Positions 24,891 through 33,290 of a stretch of 64,000 nucleotides of DNA are shown here, in pieces. Positions within the stretch are counted from its first letter, which is position 1. The number at the start of each line of letters is the position of its first letter. Both the position numbers and the translations under genes were made by a program. The notes beneath the pieces were generated by a model. It ran no database searches. It was not told where the DNA came from and saw nothing but the letters and a program-made list of their open reading frames with translations. Source of the stretch: Kitasatospora azatica KCTC 9699 (GTDB taxonomy: Bacteria > Actinomycetota > Actinomycetes > Streptomycetales > Streptomycetaceae); assembly GCF_000744785.1 (NCBI RefSeq), contig NZ_JQMO01000002.1:62001-126000 (forward strand), read 5' to 3'.

Positions 24891-25427
24891 TTGCGGCACA
24901 CCCCGACAAGCTGCCTGTCCCTGATCGGCCAGAGCATTCAGGTCAAGTCCGAGGACCTGGGGCTCGAGAACTCGGATTCTCCCATCCGTCTCGACGTCAA
25001 CCGGCTGACCGTCGTGGCCGACACCCCGGACGGACCGGTCCGGCTCGCTGACAGCGCCGAGAACCACCTCGGCTACCACGTCGCCACGCTGCTGAGCCTG
25101 CACGAGTGGTTCAGCGACCACAGCAACCCCGTGCCGCGGACGCTCATCCTGGACCAGCCGTCCCAGGTGTACTTCCCGCCCGACTACACCGGCGAGCCCA
25201 CCCCTCAAGGCACGGACCTCAGCCACCTACTGAACGTGTATCGGACCATCAACGACACCGTTGAGGCACTCGACGGCGCTCTCCAGGTCATCGTCGTCGA
25301 GCATGCCGACCTTGCCGCCCCGTTCTTCCGCGACCACGTCGTGGAACGCTGGCGCTACAGCAACAACCAGGCCCTCGTGCCGCCGGAGTGGATCACCGAG
25401 CAGACCGACGACGAAGACAACGAGTAA
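24891..25427 (+). pseudogene. DUF3732-type ATPase, C-terminal remnant
   Basis: The family-like part reads SDSPIRLDVNRLTVVADTPD, then ENHLGYHVATLLSLHEWF and RTLILDQPSQVYFPPDYTG. That last segment holds the ABC/SMC-type Walker B (LILDQPSQ). DUF3732 proteins are SMC-like ATPases of several hundred residues, seen in bacterial conflict systems. Only about 175 residues remain, without the N-terminal P-loop. The upstream bases 24820-24890 show no coding continuity. I read it as a truncated defence-related gene. Confidence 0.6.
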
Positions 25428-25575
25428 GCGCGCTCGTGGCCAGGTCCGGCGCCGCCCATCAACAGGTCAACGCGGTCGGCCGGGGGCTGGGTTGTCATGA
25501 GGCCGACGACAGCCACCGGGTATGACAGCCCGTCAGTAGCGGCGCGGCAAGGCGGCAGTCCGCGGAGGTGGTGGC

Positions 25576-26157
25576 TCAGGGGATGAAGTGCGTCCCGAGC
25601 AGCCCCCGGTCGGCCTCCGCTGCGGCGCGCCATACCGGGGGGACTCCGTCGAGAAGCGCGTCGATGTCAGCCTGCTCGCCCTCGTCGCGCAGGGCGGCGG
25701 CCAGGAGTCGCTCGGCCTGGCGTCGGCTCTGAGTGCTCCAGCTGAAGGCGCGCTCGATCGCGGGGAGACTCTGGCGGACCTGGTCGGGGGTGAGGATGAT
25801 GTCCCCAATCCAGCCGGGCAAGTGAGCGAACCGCTCAGGGCCCAGGGCGAAGGCCATCGCGGCCGCCGGATAGGAGTTGCGGGAGGAGACGACGAGATAC
25901 GGAAGGGATTCGTCGCGACCGTGCTCCCAGGCCTCGTAGACGAGACAGATCCGCTCGTCCAGCGCGGACGGGGCAGCGGATTCGACGAACCGGTGCCGGG
26001 ACTCCTCGGTGCTTCCCACTTCCTGCCACCACCGCAGCAGGTCCCTGGAGGAGGGGTGCGCCGCCTCCTCCTCAACGGCCGGCCGAAGGTCCGGCGTGTA
26101 CTGCGTGATGGCATCGGCCTTCATCGGCACCAGGCACCACATCCCCAGGAAGCTCAC
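25576..26157 (-). CDS. Hypothetical soluble protein, 193 aa
   Basis: The ATG at 26157 begins MSFLGMWCLVPMKADAITQY. The opening and a later ILTPDQVRQSLPAIERAF recall DUF1877/YfbM-like proteins, which are often found near toxin-immunity loci. The match is loose. No signal peptide and no membrane segment are seen. It stands alone, convergent with the DUF3732 remnant. Confidence 0.55.
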   Translation of the reverse strand: MSFLGMWCLVPMKADAITQYTPDLRPAVEEEAAHPSSRDLLRWWQEVGSTEESRHRFVESAAPSALDERICLVYEAWEHGRDESLPYLVVSSRNSYPAAAMAFALGPERFAHLPGWIGDIILTPDQVRQSLPAIERAFSWSTQSRRQAERLLAAALRDEGEQADIDALLDGVPPVWRAAAEADRGLLGTHFIP

Positions 26158-26317
26158 GATGTCCCCCTCGTCTCGTCCTGCTGGGATGCTGCCATCGCAC
26201 TCTGACAGGTCATCCGAAGCTCCCAGGCCGGTAGGCCGCAGCGGCTGTCAACGGCCATTCAGTTCTGTTCTCCCCGGAGGCGGCCAATGGTTCTCCCCAC
26301 TGGCGGCCAGCAAGAGT

Positions 26318-26358
26318 GGCTCTGATCAACATTTCGGGATGCCCGAGCGTGACGGTCA
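26318..26358 (-). repeat. Inverted copy of the 13932-13972 element
   Basis: The 24-bp core at 26318-26341 is the exact reverse complement of 13949-13972, and the flank is similar over 41 bases. It lies about 160 bases upstream of the membrane protein gene at 26515, outside any supported gene. Confidence 0.6.
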
Positions 26359-26514
26359 CGGGGTGAGTAGTACGCGGCGCCGGAGGAGTTCACCACGTTC
26401 ATCTTCGCTCCCCTGTTCGTCGTCGCCACCTGCCCGCGCCACACCCGCCACGGCGCACAGGAACCGGGGCACCTCGCTGGTCAGAGCGCCAGGGCGGCCC
26501 TGCATACTGACGCG

Positions 26515-27555
26515 GTGCCGATAGCCGAAGACCCTGACCCGCGCCCCTCCGACGAGCCGGAGCCGACAGCCGCGGACCCATTCGACGGGCTCGTCCTGGA
26601 CGAGGACTTCGTTCGCGGCGCCGACGTCAAGGAACCGGCAGCACGCACCCGAATACTCGCGGCGCGCTGGCGGCTGGAGCCGCCGGTTGATCCGGGCGGC
26701 CGCCGCTGGTCACTCGATGCCCCCGGCCCAACCCGCCCGCGTACGAAGCGGGCCGGGCTCGCGCCCAAGCTCGGTTCAGGGGTGCTGATCGCGGTCGCCG
26801 TCGCCGCCACGGTCGTGGCCATCGGCATCGGGCCGGGCAGCGGCCTGCTCTCCCTCGGCGACTCCCCACAGGACGTCCTGCCCTCGCACGCGCCGGGCTC
26901 ACCGCGTCCGTCGACGGACGCCGCGCTGAGCGGCGGCGGGACCTCCGACGGCAGCAAGTGCGGCATGCGGGGATTCCACCACTTCGCCCAGACGGCAACC
27001 TCCGCGCCCGCAGGCCCCGCCCCCATCGCCTTCGCCGACGGGCGGTCCGACACCCCGCCGCAGGGACCGCAACTCGCCCTCGGCTCCTACGGCTTCTCCA
27101 AGGACTCGCCCGGGGATCCCGGGCACTTCACCATCAATCTCCTGCTCGGACCGGGCGCGAGTCGCTCGCTCGACCTGTCCCCGCCGCTGGGACCGCAGGG
27201 CGTGGCCGTGGAGATCGAGGGCCCCGACGGGCTGGTCGCCGGCGCGTACGACCTGCCCGTCAAGCTCGGCGACGGCACGGCGCACACCCCACAAGGCAAG
27301 ATCAGCATCGGACCGCCGGACGGCGCAACCGCCGAGGTGACGCTCCCCGCCCAGGCGCTCTGCCCGGGCATCGACGCCCTCGCCGTCCAGCAGCGCCTCA
27401 GCCCGCCGATCGACTCGACGAACACCATCACCGGCCCGGCGCCCTACACGCTCACCGTCTCCCTCGCCGACCCGGCGGTCGGCGCGCTCCGGCGCACGAC
27501 GGGCTCACCACTCCAGGGCGACGTACTGAGCACCACCAACCAGCTCCCCCAGTAG
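26515..27555 (+). CDS. Single-pass membrane protein with extracytoplasmic domain, 346 aa
   Basis: A cytoplasmic N-terminus of about 80 residues includes DPFDGLVLDEDFVRGADVKE and a basic stretch. A membrane segment follows (VLIAVAVAATVVAIGIGPGS), then a Pro/Ser-rich linker and a beta-rich outer domain (CGMRGFHHFAQTA, GHFTINLLLGPGASRSLDLS). This layout is common in Streptomyces conserved hypothetical membrane proteins. A CATACT box lies 8 bases before the GTG with no ribosome site, suggesting a leaderless transcript. Confidence 0.7.
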   Translation: MPIAEDPDPRPSDEPEPTAADPFDGLVLDEDFVRGADVKEPAARTRILAARWRLEPPVDPGGRRWSLDAPGPTRPRTKRAGLAPKLGSGVLIAVAVAATVVAIGIGPGSGLLSLGDSPQDVLPSHAPGSPRPSTDAALSGGGTSDGSKCGMRGFHHFAQTATSAPAGPAPIAFADGRSDTPPQGPQLALGSYGFSKDSPGDPGHFTINLLLGPGASRSLDLSPPLGPQGVAVEIEGPDGLVAGAYDLPVKLGDGTAHTPQGKISIGPPDGATAEVTLPAQALCPGIDALAVQQRLSPPIDSTNTITGPAPYTLTVSLADPAVGALRRTTGSPLQGDVLSTTNQLPQ

Positions 27556-27687
27556 CGAAGTTGGACCGACCGGACGTCCTTCCACAGCGCCTGCGGGGGC
27601 TGCCGGCGCCAGTGCCGCGTCCCCAGCCGCATCCCCGGCCGGCTGCCGCCTCCCAGGTGCCGGGGCCTGCGGTCACCCGGGCGTTGC

Positions 27688-28173
27688 TCAGGAGTCCAGC
27701 AGGGCGCGGGTGGTGTCCGCCAGCGCGGCCGCCGCGTCGTCGAGGATCTGACAGGTCGCGCACAGCAGCGGGCAGTTTGCGGACCCGACCGACTCCCCGC
27801 GGTGGACACGGCCCCCGCAGGCCGTGAACCAGGTCCGGTCCTCGAACAGGAAACCGGTGTGAAGCATGTTCTGCCCGCCATGGCGGGCAGGGCCGGCGAC
27901 CGGCTCCCACCCGGCCGGCTGCGCAAGGGCCGGGTCGCAGCACAGCGCCTCAAGGCCGTCATGGTCTCCAACCAGGGCGAAGCCACCGGTGGGCTCCAGC
28001 AGCAGCGTGGCCTGCCGCGCGGTCCAGCGCCCCAGAGCGATCGTGTCGGCCAGGTGCGCCACCGTACGCGGCGCGGCCTGGACGGCCCACGAAGATCCCC
28101 GGTAGTACACGGTCTCGTGGACACGGGCGTGAGCGAGGACCCTCAGACGCAGCACATCGGCGTAACTCGGCAC
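27688..28173 (-). CDS. Conserved Cys-rich small protein, paralog of 3728-4213
   Basis: GTG 28173 follows GGAGGGAC, giving 161 residues, the same length and start as the paralog. The sequence is collinear: LRLRVLAHARVHETVYYRGS, ALGRWTARQATLLLEPTGGF, GFLFEDRTWFTACGGRVHRG and NCPLLCATCQILDDA. The CxxxCxxC cluster is conserved in both copies, which supports metal binding or a structural role. The function is unknown. It sits near the intact gene at 28539-29309, as the other copy sits near the broken version, so the pair may have duplicated as a block. Confidence 0.7.
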   Translation of the reverse strand: MPSYADVLRLRVLAHARVHETVYYRGSSWAVQAAPRTVAHLADTIALGRWTARQATLLLEPTGGFALVGDHDGLEALCCDPALAQPAGWEPVAGPARHGGQNMLHTGFLFEDRTWFTACGGRVHRGESVGSANCPLLCATCQILDDAAAALADTTRALLDS

Positions 28174-28221
28174 AGCAGTCCCTCCACACGGAGCGAGCCG
28201 GCGACTCCGGCCAACTCCCAC

Positions 28222-28268
28222 GAACACTCCACCCGGCCCCGGACGCCACCAACCCCCGGATACGCCAC
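28222..28268 (-). promoter_or_regulatory. Conserved upstream block, copy 3
   Basis: On the minus strand this reads GGGGGTTGGTGGCGTCCGGG, then a G-rich spacer and GAGTGTTCG, as in copies 1 and 2. It lies 50-95 bases upstream of GTG 28173. The spacing to the start matches copy 1 closely. Confidence 0.45.
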
Positions 28269-28538
28269 CACCAGACAACCCCGGAGACAGGCAGGGCAAC
28301 CGCCACCCGGGAGGAGCCCCACCGCCAAGCGCCCCGGGCCCCGGTTCCCAATCGGGGGCCGGGGACCGGGGCCTAGCAAGACCGGGCTGCGGGCCAGGGC
28401 AGGGGAACGACGCGGGCTGTCGGCGCGAGACGATACCGAGCCTGACTGAGCGCGGCTCCCACCCCGGGATTTGCTCCGGCCCTGTCCTGCCCCGGTCGCC
28501 TCGGTGGCCGGTCCTGGCTGCCCGGCGGGCGCGGCTCG
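28269..28538. other. Intergenic, nothing supported
   Basis: Beyond the conserved block I see only G/C-rich sequence with a palindromic CCGGGGCCCCGGTTCC-like run near 28340-28370. No gene or RNA was supported. Confidence 0.4.
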
Positions 28539-29309
28539 TCAGCTTGGGGGTTCGGCGGCCGTTGTGGGCGCGGTCAGCCTCTGGTGCAGCGCGGTAACGA
28601 TCTCGGCCAGGTCGCCGGTGGCCTGCTGGAGGGTGGTGTCCGGGGCGATGGCCGCGACGGCTTCCCGGCCCTCCTGCCCCGCTGTCATGGTGACGACCAG
28701 GTCGAGGCTTTCATCGCTCGGATACGGCGGGAGCTGGAGGAAGGCCACCTCGTGGCCCGTGAGGTGGGTGAGCGCGGGCTGGTTGTGGGCGTCGGTGGTG
28801 TAGCGCCAGCCGATGGCGTGGGCCGTGGCCCGGATGAGCTGCTCGAAGTCCCAGCCGGGGGTTGCCTCCTGGAGGGCGGCGGCGTAGTCGAAGGGGCGCC
28901 TTTCGGCGATCTGGCCAAGCAGCGCCAGGACGGTTGCCTTCTGGTTCCCGGAGTCGAACAGGTAGCCGGACTGGAGCTTGTTCAGGCCGAGCGCGTTGCG
29001 GGCGACGTCCTCGATCCGTACGTGCAGATCGTCCTTGCGCGCGTCGGTGGCGTCCACGAGGGTCCAGCCGGTCACGTGGGCGGTGAAGCCTGCCACGCAC
29101 AGGGTCGTGCCGTGCTCGGGTTTCTGGCCGGGCTCCAGGAGGTGGCTCTGGGGGGCCTCGTACCAGGCGAGCATGTCGAAGGCGTGTGGGCTGCGGTGGA
29201 TCGCAGCGAGCACAGCCCCGGCGACGGCCGCGGGGGCGGGCTCCGGGCCCGCAGCGGGAACAGCAGCGACCGACGAGACAGCCCAAGAGGCGGTGGAAGA
29301 AGAAGGCAT
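28539..29309 (-). CDS. Conserved protein, intact member of a three-copy family
   Basis: I chose ATG 29309 (MPSSSTASWAVSSVAAVPAA) because AAGGAG lies 10 bases upstream, giving 256 residues. An Ala/Pro-rich N-terminus may be a weak export-like or disordered region. The body has AVLAAIHRSPHAFDMLAWYE, RIEDVARNALGLNKLQSGYL and DYAAALQEATPGWDFEQLIR, then a C-terminal helix (EIVTALHQRLTAP). The second half looks like an alpha-helical regulator or ActR-like protein, but I cannot name it. The 1803-2275 copy is truncated and 13791-13890 is a stub. Confidence 0.65.
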   Translation of the reverse strand: MPSSSTASWAVSSVAAVPAAGPEPAPAAVAGAVLAAIHRSPHAFDMLAWYEAPQSHLLEPGQKPEHGTTLCVAGFTAHVTGWTLVDATDARKDDLHVRIEDVARNALGLNKLQSGYLFDSGNQKATVLALLGQIAERRPFDYAAALQEATPGWDFEQLIRATAHAIGWRYTTDAHNQPALTHLTGHEVAFLQLPPYPSDESLDLVVTMTAGQEGREAVAAIAPDTTLQQATGDLAEIVTALHQRLTAPTTAAEPPS

Positions 29310-29609
29310 GACGGTGCAGCTCCTTACGACGATGAACAAGTAGCCCGGCCGCGCGACAGCGCGGCGCCGGAAGCAGCCCCCGGCGGGCGGTAGACAGACG
29401 CACCGGACAGCCGACCCACCGGGCCGAACAGACGGCGCGGCAGCGCGGAGCCGGGCAAGGCCGGCGGGGTGCGGGTTCGGCGCGAGAGCGTCGAACCGTG
29501 CTGCCGGTGACTAATCTGGCGCCCACCCGGGCGGCTCCCAACCCCTGGATCGGGCCCCGCCTGACCACGTGCCGGAACCGATCCGGACCGCGGCACAAGC
29601 CGACACGGC

Positions 29610-29768
29610 CGCAGGCGCCGGGCCGAGCACGCGGCTCTCACGAGGCTGCTAGACACGATCCACGCCAAGCCCGGCCGCGCGGTCCAGGGCGTCGGCTGCG
29701 GCACCGCCCCCACAGGGCCCGTCCCTCTCACCATCGACCTCGACCGCCACCGAAGGACCCGGCCGTGA
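29610..29768 (+). pseudogene. Integrase C-terminal remnant (Tn554-type module)
   Basis: The frame reads EHAALTRLLDTIHAKPGRAV, then QGVGCGTAPTGPVPLTIDLD and RHRRTRP before TGA at 29766-29768. This tail, followed by an overlapping DUF6262 gene, is typical of the second integrase in Tn554-like recombinase modules of actinobacteria. Nothing upstream continues as a recombinase catalytic domain. Confidence 0.55.
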
Positions 29769-30075
29769 CCGACGCCCGCAGCAAGCGCACCCAGACCCTC
29801 AGCGCCGCCGCGAAGGCAAAGTCGCAGGCCAAGACGCGGGCCGCCGAGCAAGCCATCCGGCGGCTGATCAAGCGCGGCGAGGCGATCACCTTCCAGGCCG
29901 TCCAGCGCGAGGCCGGGGTCTCCCACGCCTTCCTCTACAACCACCCCGACCTGCGCGGACGCATCGAACGCCTGCGAGCCCAGACCCGCCCCATCCCCGC
30001 ACCGGCCGGCCCGGCGGACCCGGAGAGCACCCTCGTCCTCGCCCTGACCGGCCAGATCACCCGGCTGAAGAGTCA
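29765..30075 (+). pseudogene. DUF6262 (Tn554 TnpC-like) protein, 3' truncated
   Basis: GTG 29765 follows GAAGGA and overlaps the integrase stop. The protein has AAEQAIRRLIKRGEAITFQA, then VQREAGVSHAFLYNHPDLRG (HTH-like) and RAQTRPIPAP, as in DUF6262 proteins that accompany Tn554-type integrases. After GQITRLK the sequence departs from the family (SQRVRGVRLPGRTGA), exactly where the opposite-strand gene ending at 30090 begins. So its coiled-coil tail is lost. Confidence 0.65.
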
Positions 30076-30089
30076 ACGGGTTCGGGGGG

Positions 30090-30560
30090 TCAGGCTGCCG
30101 GGTCGGACCGGTGCGCGCGCCAGAGCGACCTGAGGGCTTCGAGCTCGGTGCGGGGGAAGTGCTCGCCCCACTTGCCGCGATATCCGCTGTCGCCGTACTT
30201 CGTGGCGACTTCGTCGAAGCAGCGGATCACTGCTTGTGCCACGGCGTCGACGCTCTGCTGGGTCGACCAGATCTCGGTGCCAGCGTTGTCGTGCTTCGCG
30301 CCGTCGGGTAGTTGAAGGAGGCGGATCCACACGTCGTTGCCTGCACGGTAGAAGATCCACCGGAAAGCGGTGGGCTCTGCCTCGAACTGGGCACGTGTCT
30401 CGGCTTCACCGCTGACCAGTCGGGCGATCGCCTTCAGGAGGTCCTCGGGGGCGCTGGTGATGTACGAGGCTGTGACTTCGGCATCGGTTCGCCCGTCAGC
30501 GATACTGCAGTCCGCCCACCCGTGTCCGCTGAGAGTCCAAACGAGCCGCAGATCAGCCAC
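30090..30560 (-). CDS. Hypothetical protein, partner of the DUF6228-like gene
   Basis: GTG 30560 follows AGGACGG and overlaps the upstream gene by 8 bases, so the two are translationally coupled. The 156-residue protein reads LRLVWTLSGHGWADCSIADG, then SAPEDLLKAIARLVSGEAET, FRWIFYRAGNDVWIRLLQLP and FPRTELEALRSLWR. The strand-helix-strand layout and size fit immunity-type proteins. I do not recognise a named family. It lies where the DUF6262 gene is truncated. Confidence 0.6.
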   Translation of the reverse strand: MADLRLVWTLSGHGWADCSIADGRTDAEVTASYITSAPEDLLKAIARLVSGEAETRAQFEAEPTAFRWIFYRAGNDVWIRLLQLPDGAKHDNAGTEIWSTQQSVDAVAQAVIRCFDEVATKYGDSGYRGKWGEHFPRTELEALRSLWRAHRSDPAA

Positions 30561-31017
30561 GGCCGCCGTCCTGCTGTGTGAGGAAGCGTCGGACATCGAC
30601 CGCGAGGGCGGACATCTGCTCGCCGGCGTCGAGCCAGGTCGTGACGGATGCCTCCCAACCACCTGCCGCACTTCGCCATGGGTGAAGAGTCCAGGTCAGC
30701 CCGACGTGACCGCCGGAGCGGAAGACCGCGCTGATGGTGAGATCGCGGTCGTTGGTCTGCCAGACCCGCTGCCCGTCCCAGCCGCGGAAGTCGGCCGCCA
30801 GTCCCTCCAGGAAGGGCGCCAGGTCGGCGCCCCAGTTCCAGGCGACCACCTCGTCAACGCGCATGGTCAGCCCCGGCGCGGACGCCTCGATGGCGTACTG
30901 AACGCGGTCCTCGTCGGGCCGGGAGGAGTCGCAGAGCCGCACGCTGACGGAGCGGTTGTTGCGGCAGCGGACGGTCACGGCGGTCGGCGTGTCGAGGTCG
31001 GTGTCGTGGGAGCTCAT
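30553..31017 (-). CDS. DUF6228-type protein
   Basis: The ATG at 31017 begins MSSHDTDLDTPTAVTVRCRN. The core (FLEGLAADFRGWDGQRVWQT, DLTISAVFRSGGHVGLTWTL, WEASVTTWLDAGEQMSALAV) matches the layout I know for DUF6228, a small actinobacterial family often found near other immunity-like genes. The function is unknown. It is first in a two-gene operon with the 30090-30560 gene. Confidence 0.6.
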   Translation of the reverse strand: MSSHDTDLDTPTAVTVRCRNNRSVSVRLCDSSRPDEDRVQYAIEASAPGLTMRVDEVVAWNWGADLAPFLEGLAADFRGWDGQRVWQTNDRDLTISAVFRSGGHVGLTWTLHPWRSAAGGWEASVTTWLDAGEQMSALAVDVRRFLTQQDGGRG

Positions 31018-31059
31018 CGGTTGAACGGTAGATCACGCAGGCCCCACCCGTCGCGGAGA

Positions 31060-31657
31060 TTACGCGTCGGGGAGGCGCCCTGCATCGACGTGATCGGCGA
31101 GGTAGATCATGACGCCCTCGGGATCCATGCCGAGGGCTGCGGCGACGAGTTTGGGGTCCAGGGTGTTCACGAGGCCGGCAAGGCGGGTGCATCGCAGAGT
31201 CCGAGGCGCAACGCCGCAGGGGTCCAGGAGGTGGCTGGCATAGGCGGTCGACGCTGGTGCCCCGCCGCTCTTGGTGATCTCGGTGACGATCACGTGGGAG
31301 TTGTCGGTGCGCTGGTCCGTGCGGTGCGCCAGGCAGCGTTGGAGTGCCGACCAGCTGATCGGGTCCATAGGCACCGGATGGGGCGTTTGCCCAGGCGGAT
31401 GGTGCGGTTGACAGGGTCGAGGTCGTCCCACCGAAGGAGCCGGAAACCTCGCTGCTGGAGGCTGCGTGGAGGAGTGCCAGGATTCCGAGCAGTGCCTCGT
31501 GCGGGTGCGCGTCGGTGCCGGTGGTCCAGCGGCGGAACAGCTGCCGCTGCTGGTCGACGGCGACGGTGGTGCCGCTGAACCCTGACGGGCCTTTGGCCTT
31601 CACTCCCCGGGTGGGGTCGATGAGCACGACCTTGCGGGCCGGCGTGGTCCTCGTCAT
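31060..31657 (-). pseudogene. Tyrosine-recombinase-like gene, truncated and frameshifted
   Basis: Pieces in three frames line up as one protein: KAKGPSGFSGTTVAVDQQRQ and HPHEALLGILALLHAASSSE, then LLRWDDLDPVNRTIRLGKRP, then ISWSALQRCLAHRTDQRTDN and DPCGVAPRTLRCTRLAGLVN up to YLADHVDAGRL. This is the C-terminal half of an integrase of the type seen with Tn554-like modules. At least two frameshifts near 31380-31450 kill it. The canonical R-H-R-Y tetrad cannot be followed across the breaks. Confidence 0.6.
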
Positions 31658-31789
31658 GCGCAGACCGTACGCGGCCGGGCAAACGACGCGCGAGCGGATT
31701 GCCGCCCGCTCTCGCTCACATCGAACTCAGCCCCGGGGCGAGTGCCTCCCGAACATGAGCCAACGAATCAGCGGACGGCATGGGCACGG

Positions 31790-32200
31790 TCAGCACCTGC
31801 GATGCCACCATGCCAACTCCGGATCTGCCATGGGCTCGTGGCACGTTCGCCGGAGTAGTACCGCATCCAGGCGCTCGATCTGCACTCGGAGTTCAGTGGC
31901 GGTCCTCGGCGGCAGCATGAACAGAGCCTCTTGCAGCTTGTCCCGGGCCCAGCCCTCGCCACAGCACGGGCAGGCGAACTCGGCCTCCCACTGCCTCCAC
32001 CGGCGCTTGGTCCCGTGGACACGCACAGACCACACGCTCAGTGCCACCGACACGATGCCCGGAGACAACCGCCCCCGCTCGAGCAGGCGGACGGCGGCAT
32101 TCGCCGCCCCCGACAGACCTGGGACATCGCGATACCGCACCCAGGGCCTTCCCCAACCGCGCTCCCGCGGTCGAAGCGAAGCTGGCGTTCTACGCGGCAC
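31790..32200 (-). CDS. Small conserved protein with CPCC patch, paralog of 1357-1776
   Basis: GTG 32200 follows GAGGGGGCC, giving 136 residues. The N-terminus (MPRRTPASLRPRERGW) and the C-terminal half (FACPCCGEGWARDKLQEALF, TATELRVQIERLDAVLLRRT, WWHRR) align with the 1357-1776 gene. The CPCC patch could bind a metal or act as a redox pair. Only two Cys are shared with the other copy. Function unknown. Confidence 0.6.
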   Translation of the reverse strand: MPRRTPASLRPRERGWGRPWVRYRDVPGLSGAANAAVRLLERGRLSPGIVSVALSVWSVRVHGTKRRWRQWEAEFACPCCGEGWARDKLQEALFMLPPRTATELRVQIERLDAVLLRRTCHEPMADPELAWWHRRC

Positions 32201-32366
32201 GGCCCCCTCGGATGCAAGTCATGGACGGCATCCTCCCACAGCCCAAGATCGGCCGGACAGAACCCGCTCCCGGCCAGACCGGATCCGCGCGAAGACACAC
32301 TCCCGCAAGAATCGCTCTACCTGCGCAGATGCAAGATCAGGGGCAGTGCTGAGTGGGGCGGTTGGC

Positions 32367-33290
32367 CTATGCCCGGGATCCGGGCAGGTCGGCGTAGTGG
32401 ATCCGGCTCGGCGGCTCGCGCTCCTCCTCATGGGCGCTGGACCGCTTCGGCAGCCCAGGGCGCAGCGCCGGCCCGACGGCCCGCCAGGTCCGCTCGACGG
32501 CGGCGGCGTCGAAGCCGTCGAAGGTCGCCGTGGCCTGCAGCAGCACCGCGCCGGAGGGGAGTAGCGCGGCCTGTGCGAACTCGCCGATCCGCCGCAGTTC
32601 GTCGGCGCCGCCGAGCCTGGCGGCGATCTCTTTGGGGACCACCGTGGCCCACTCGTAGCCGCGCAGGAAGGTCCGCGACTGCGGGATCGTCATCGAGGGC
32701 AGGGGTGGGCCGACCCGCTCCTCGTGCTCGGTACGGCCGAGACCACGTTCGTAGCCGATCTGCCCGTAGGCGACGTCCAGTTGGGCGGCGGTGTCGCGCA
32801 GCAGGCCGAGCCAGTTGCCCTCGGGCTCACCCGCGGCGAGCGACTCGGCCGGCGCCTCGGCAGAGAACCTGACCCAGTCCAGCAGGTCCTGCTCGCGCTC
32901 CACGCCGATCCGCAGGAACTGCGTGCGTGGCCAACCCTGGTCGTCGAGCCGGTAGATCGCGAGCTCCGCCACGACGAACTCCTCCCGCAGCAGCCTCTCG
33001 AATCTGGGCAGGTTCTTCCTGAGGAGCAGACCGTGGCTCTTGCGCACCCGGCCCGCCTTGGGGCTGTGGACCGTGAAGAAACCCCACAGCGCATTCGGCG
33101 GTCCACACGGAACCGCCCTTCGGAGCCCGTCCGCGGCCAGCCCCTCGGAATCCAGGAGCGCGCCGAAGTACTCCCCCGCGAGTTGCTCGGCCCCGTCGAA
33201 GAGCCACTGCCGGGCGATGGGCGCGAGCACATCCGCTGTGCGGAATTCGGTATCGATCTCGCACCGGATCCGATGCATCTGGCACCCCAC
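32367..33290 (-). CDS. Hypothetical protein, possibly immunity-like, 307 aa
   Basis: The start begins MGCQMHRIRCEIDTEFRTAD. The protein alternates strands and helices, with RQWLFDGAEQLAGEYFGALL, ELAIYRLDDQGWPRTQFLRI and GYEWATVVPKEIAARLGGAD. The last part (YEW-V-P-EIAxRLGG) recalls type VI immunity proteins of the DUF3396 type and related Streptomyces families, but the match is from memory and partial. A divergent, 366-base gap separates it from the 33657 gene. No toxin is adjacent. Confidence 0.5.
   Translation of the reverse strand: MGCQMHRIRCEIDTEFRTADVLAPIARQWLFDGAEQLAGEYFGALLDSEGLAADGLRRAVPCGPPNALWGFFTVHSPKAGRVRKSHGLLLRKNLPRFERLLREEFVVAELAIYRLDDQGWPRTQFLRIGVEREQDLLDWVRFSAEAPAESLAAGEPEGNWLGLLRDTAAQLDVAYGQIGYERGLGRTEHEERVGPPLPSMTIPQSRTFLRGYEWATVVPKEIAARLGGADELRRIGEFAQAALLPSGAVLLQATATFDGFDAAAVERTWRAVGPALRPGLPKRSSAHEEEREPPSRIHYADLPGSRA

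Noticed and set aside
23101..24909. 602-codon minus-strand frame overlapping the MurG-like gene
   Set aside because: The 389-residue frame with full GT28 motifs is the gene. This other frame is Arg/Pro-rich noise.
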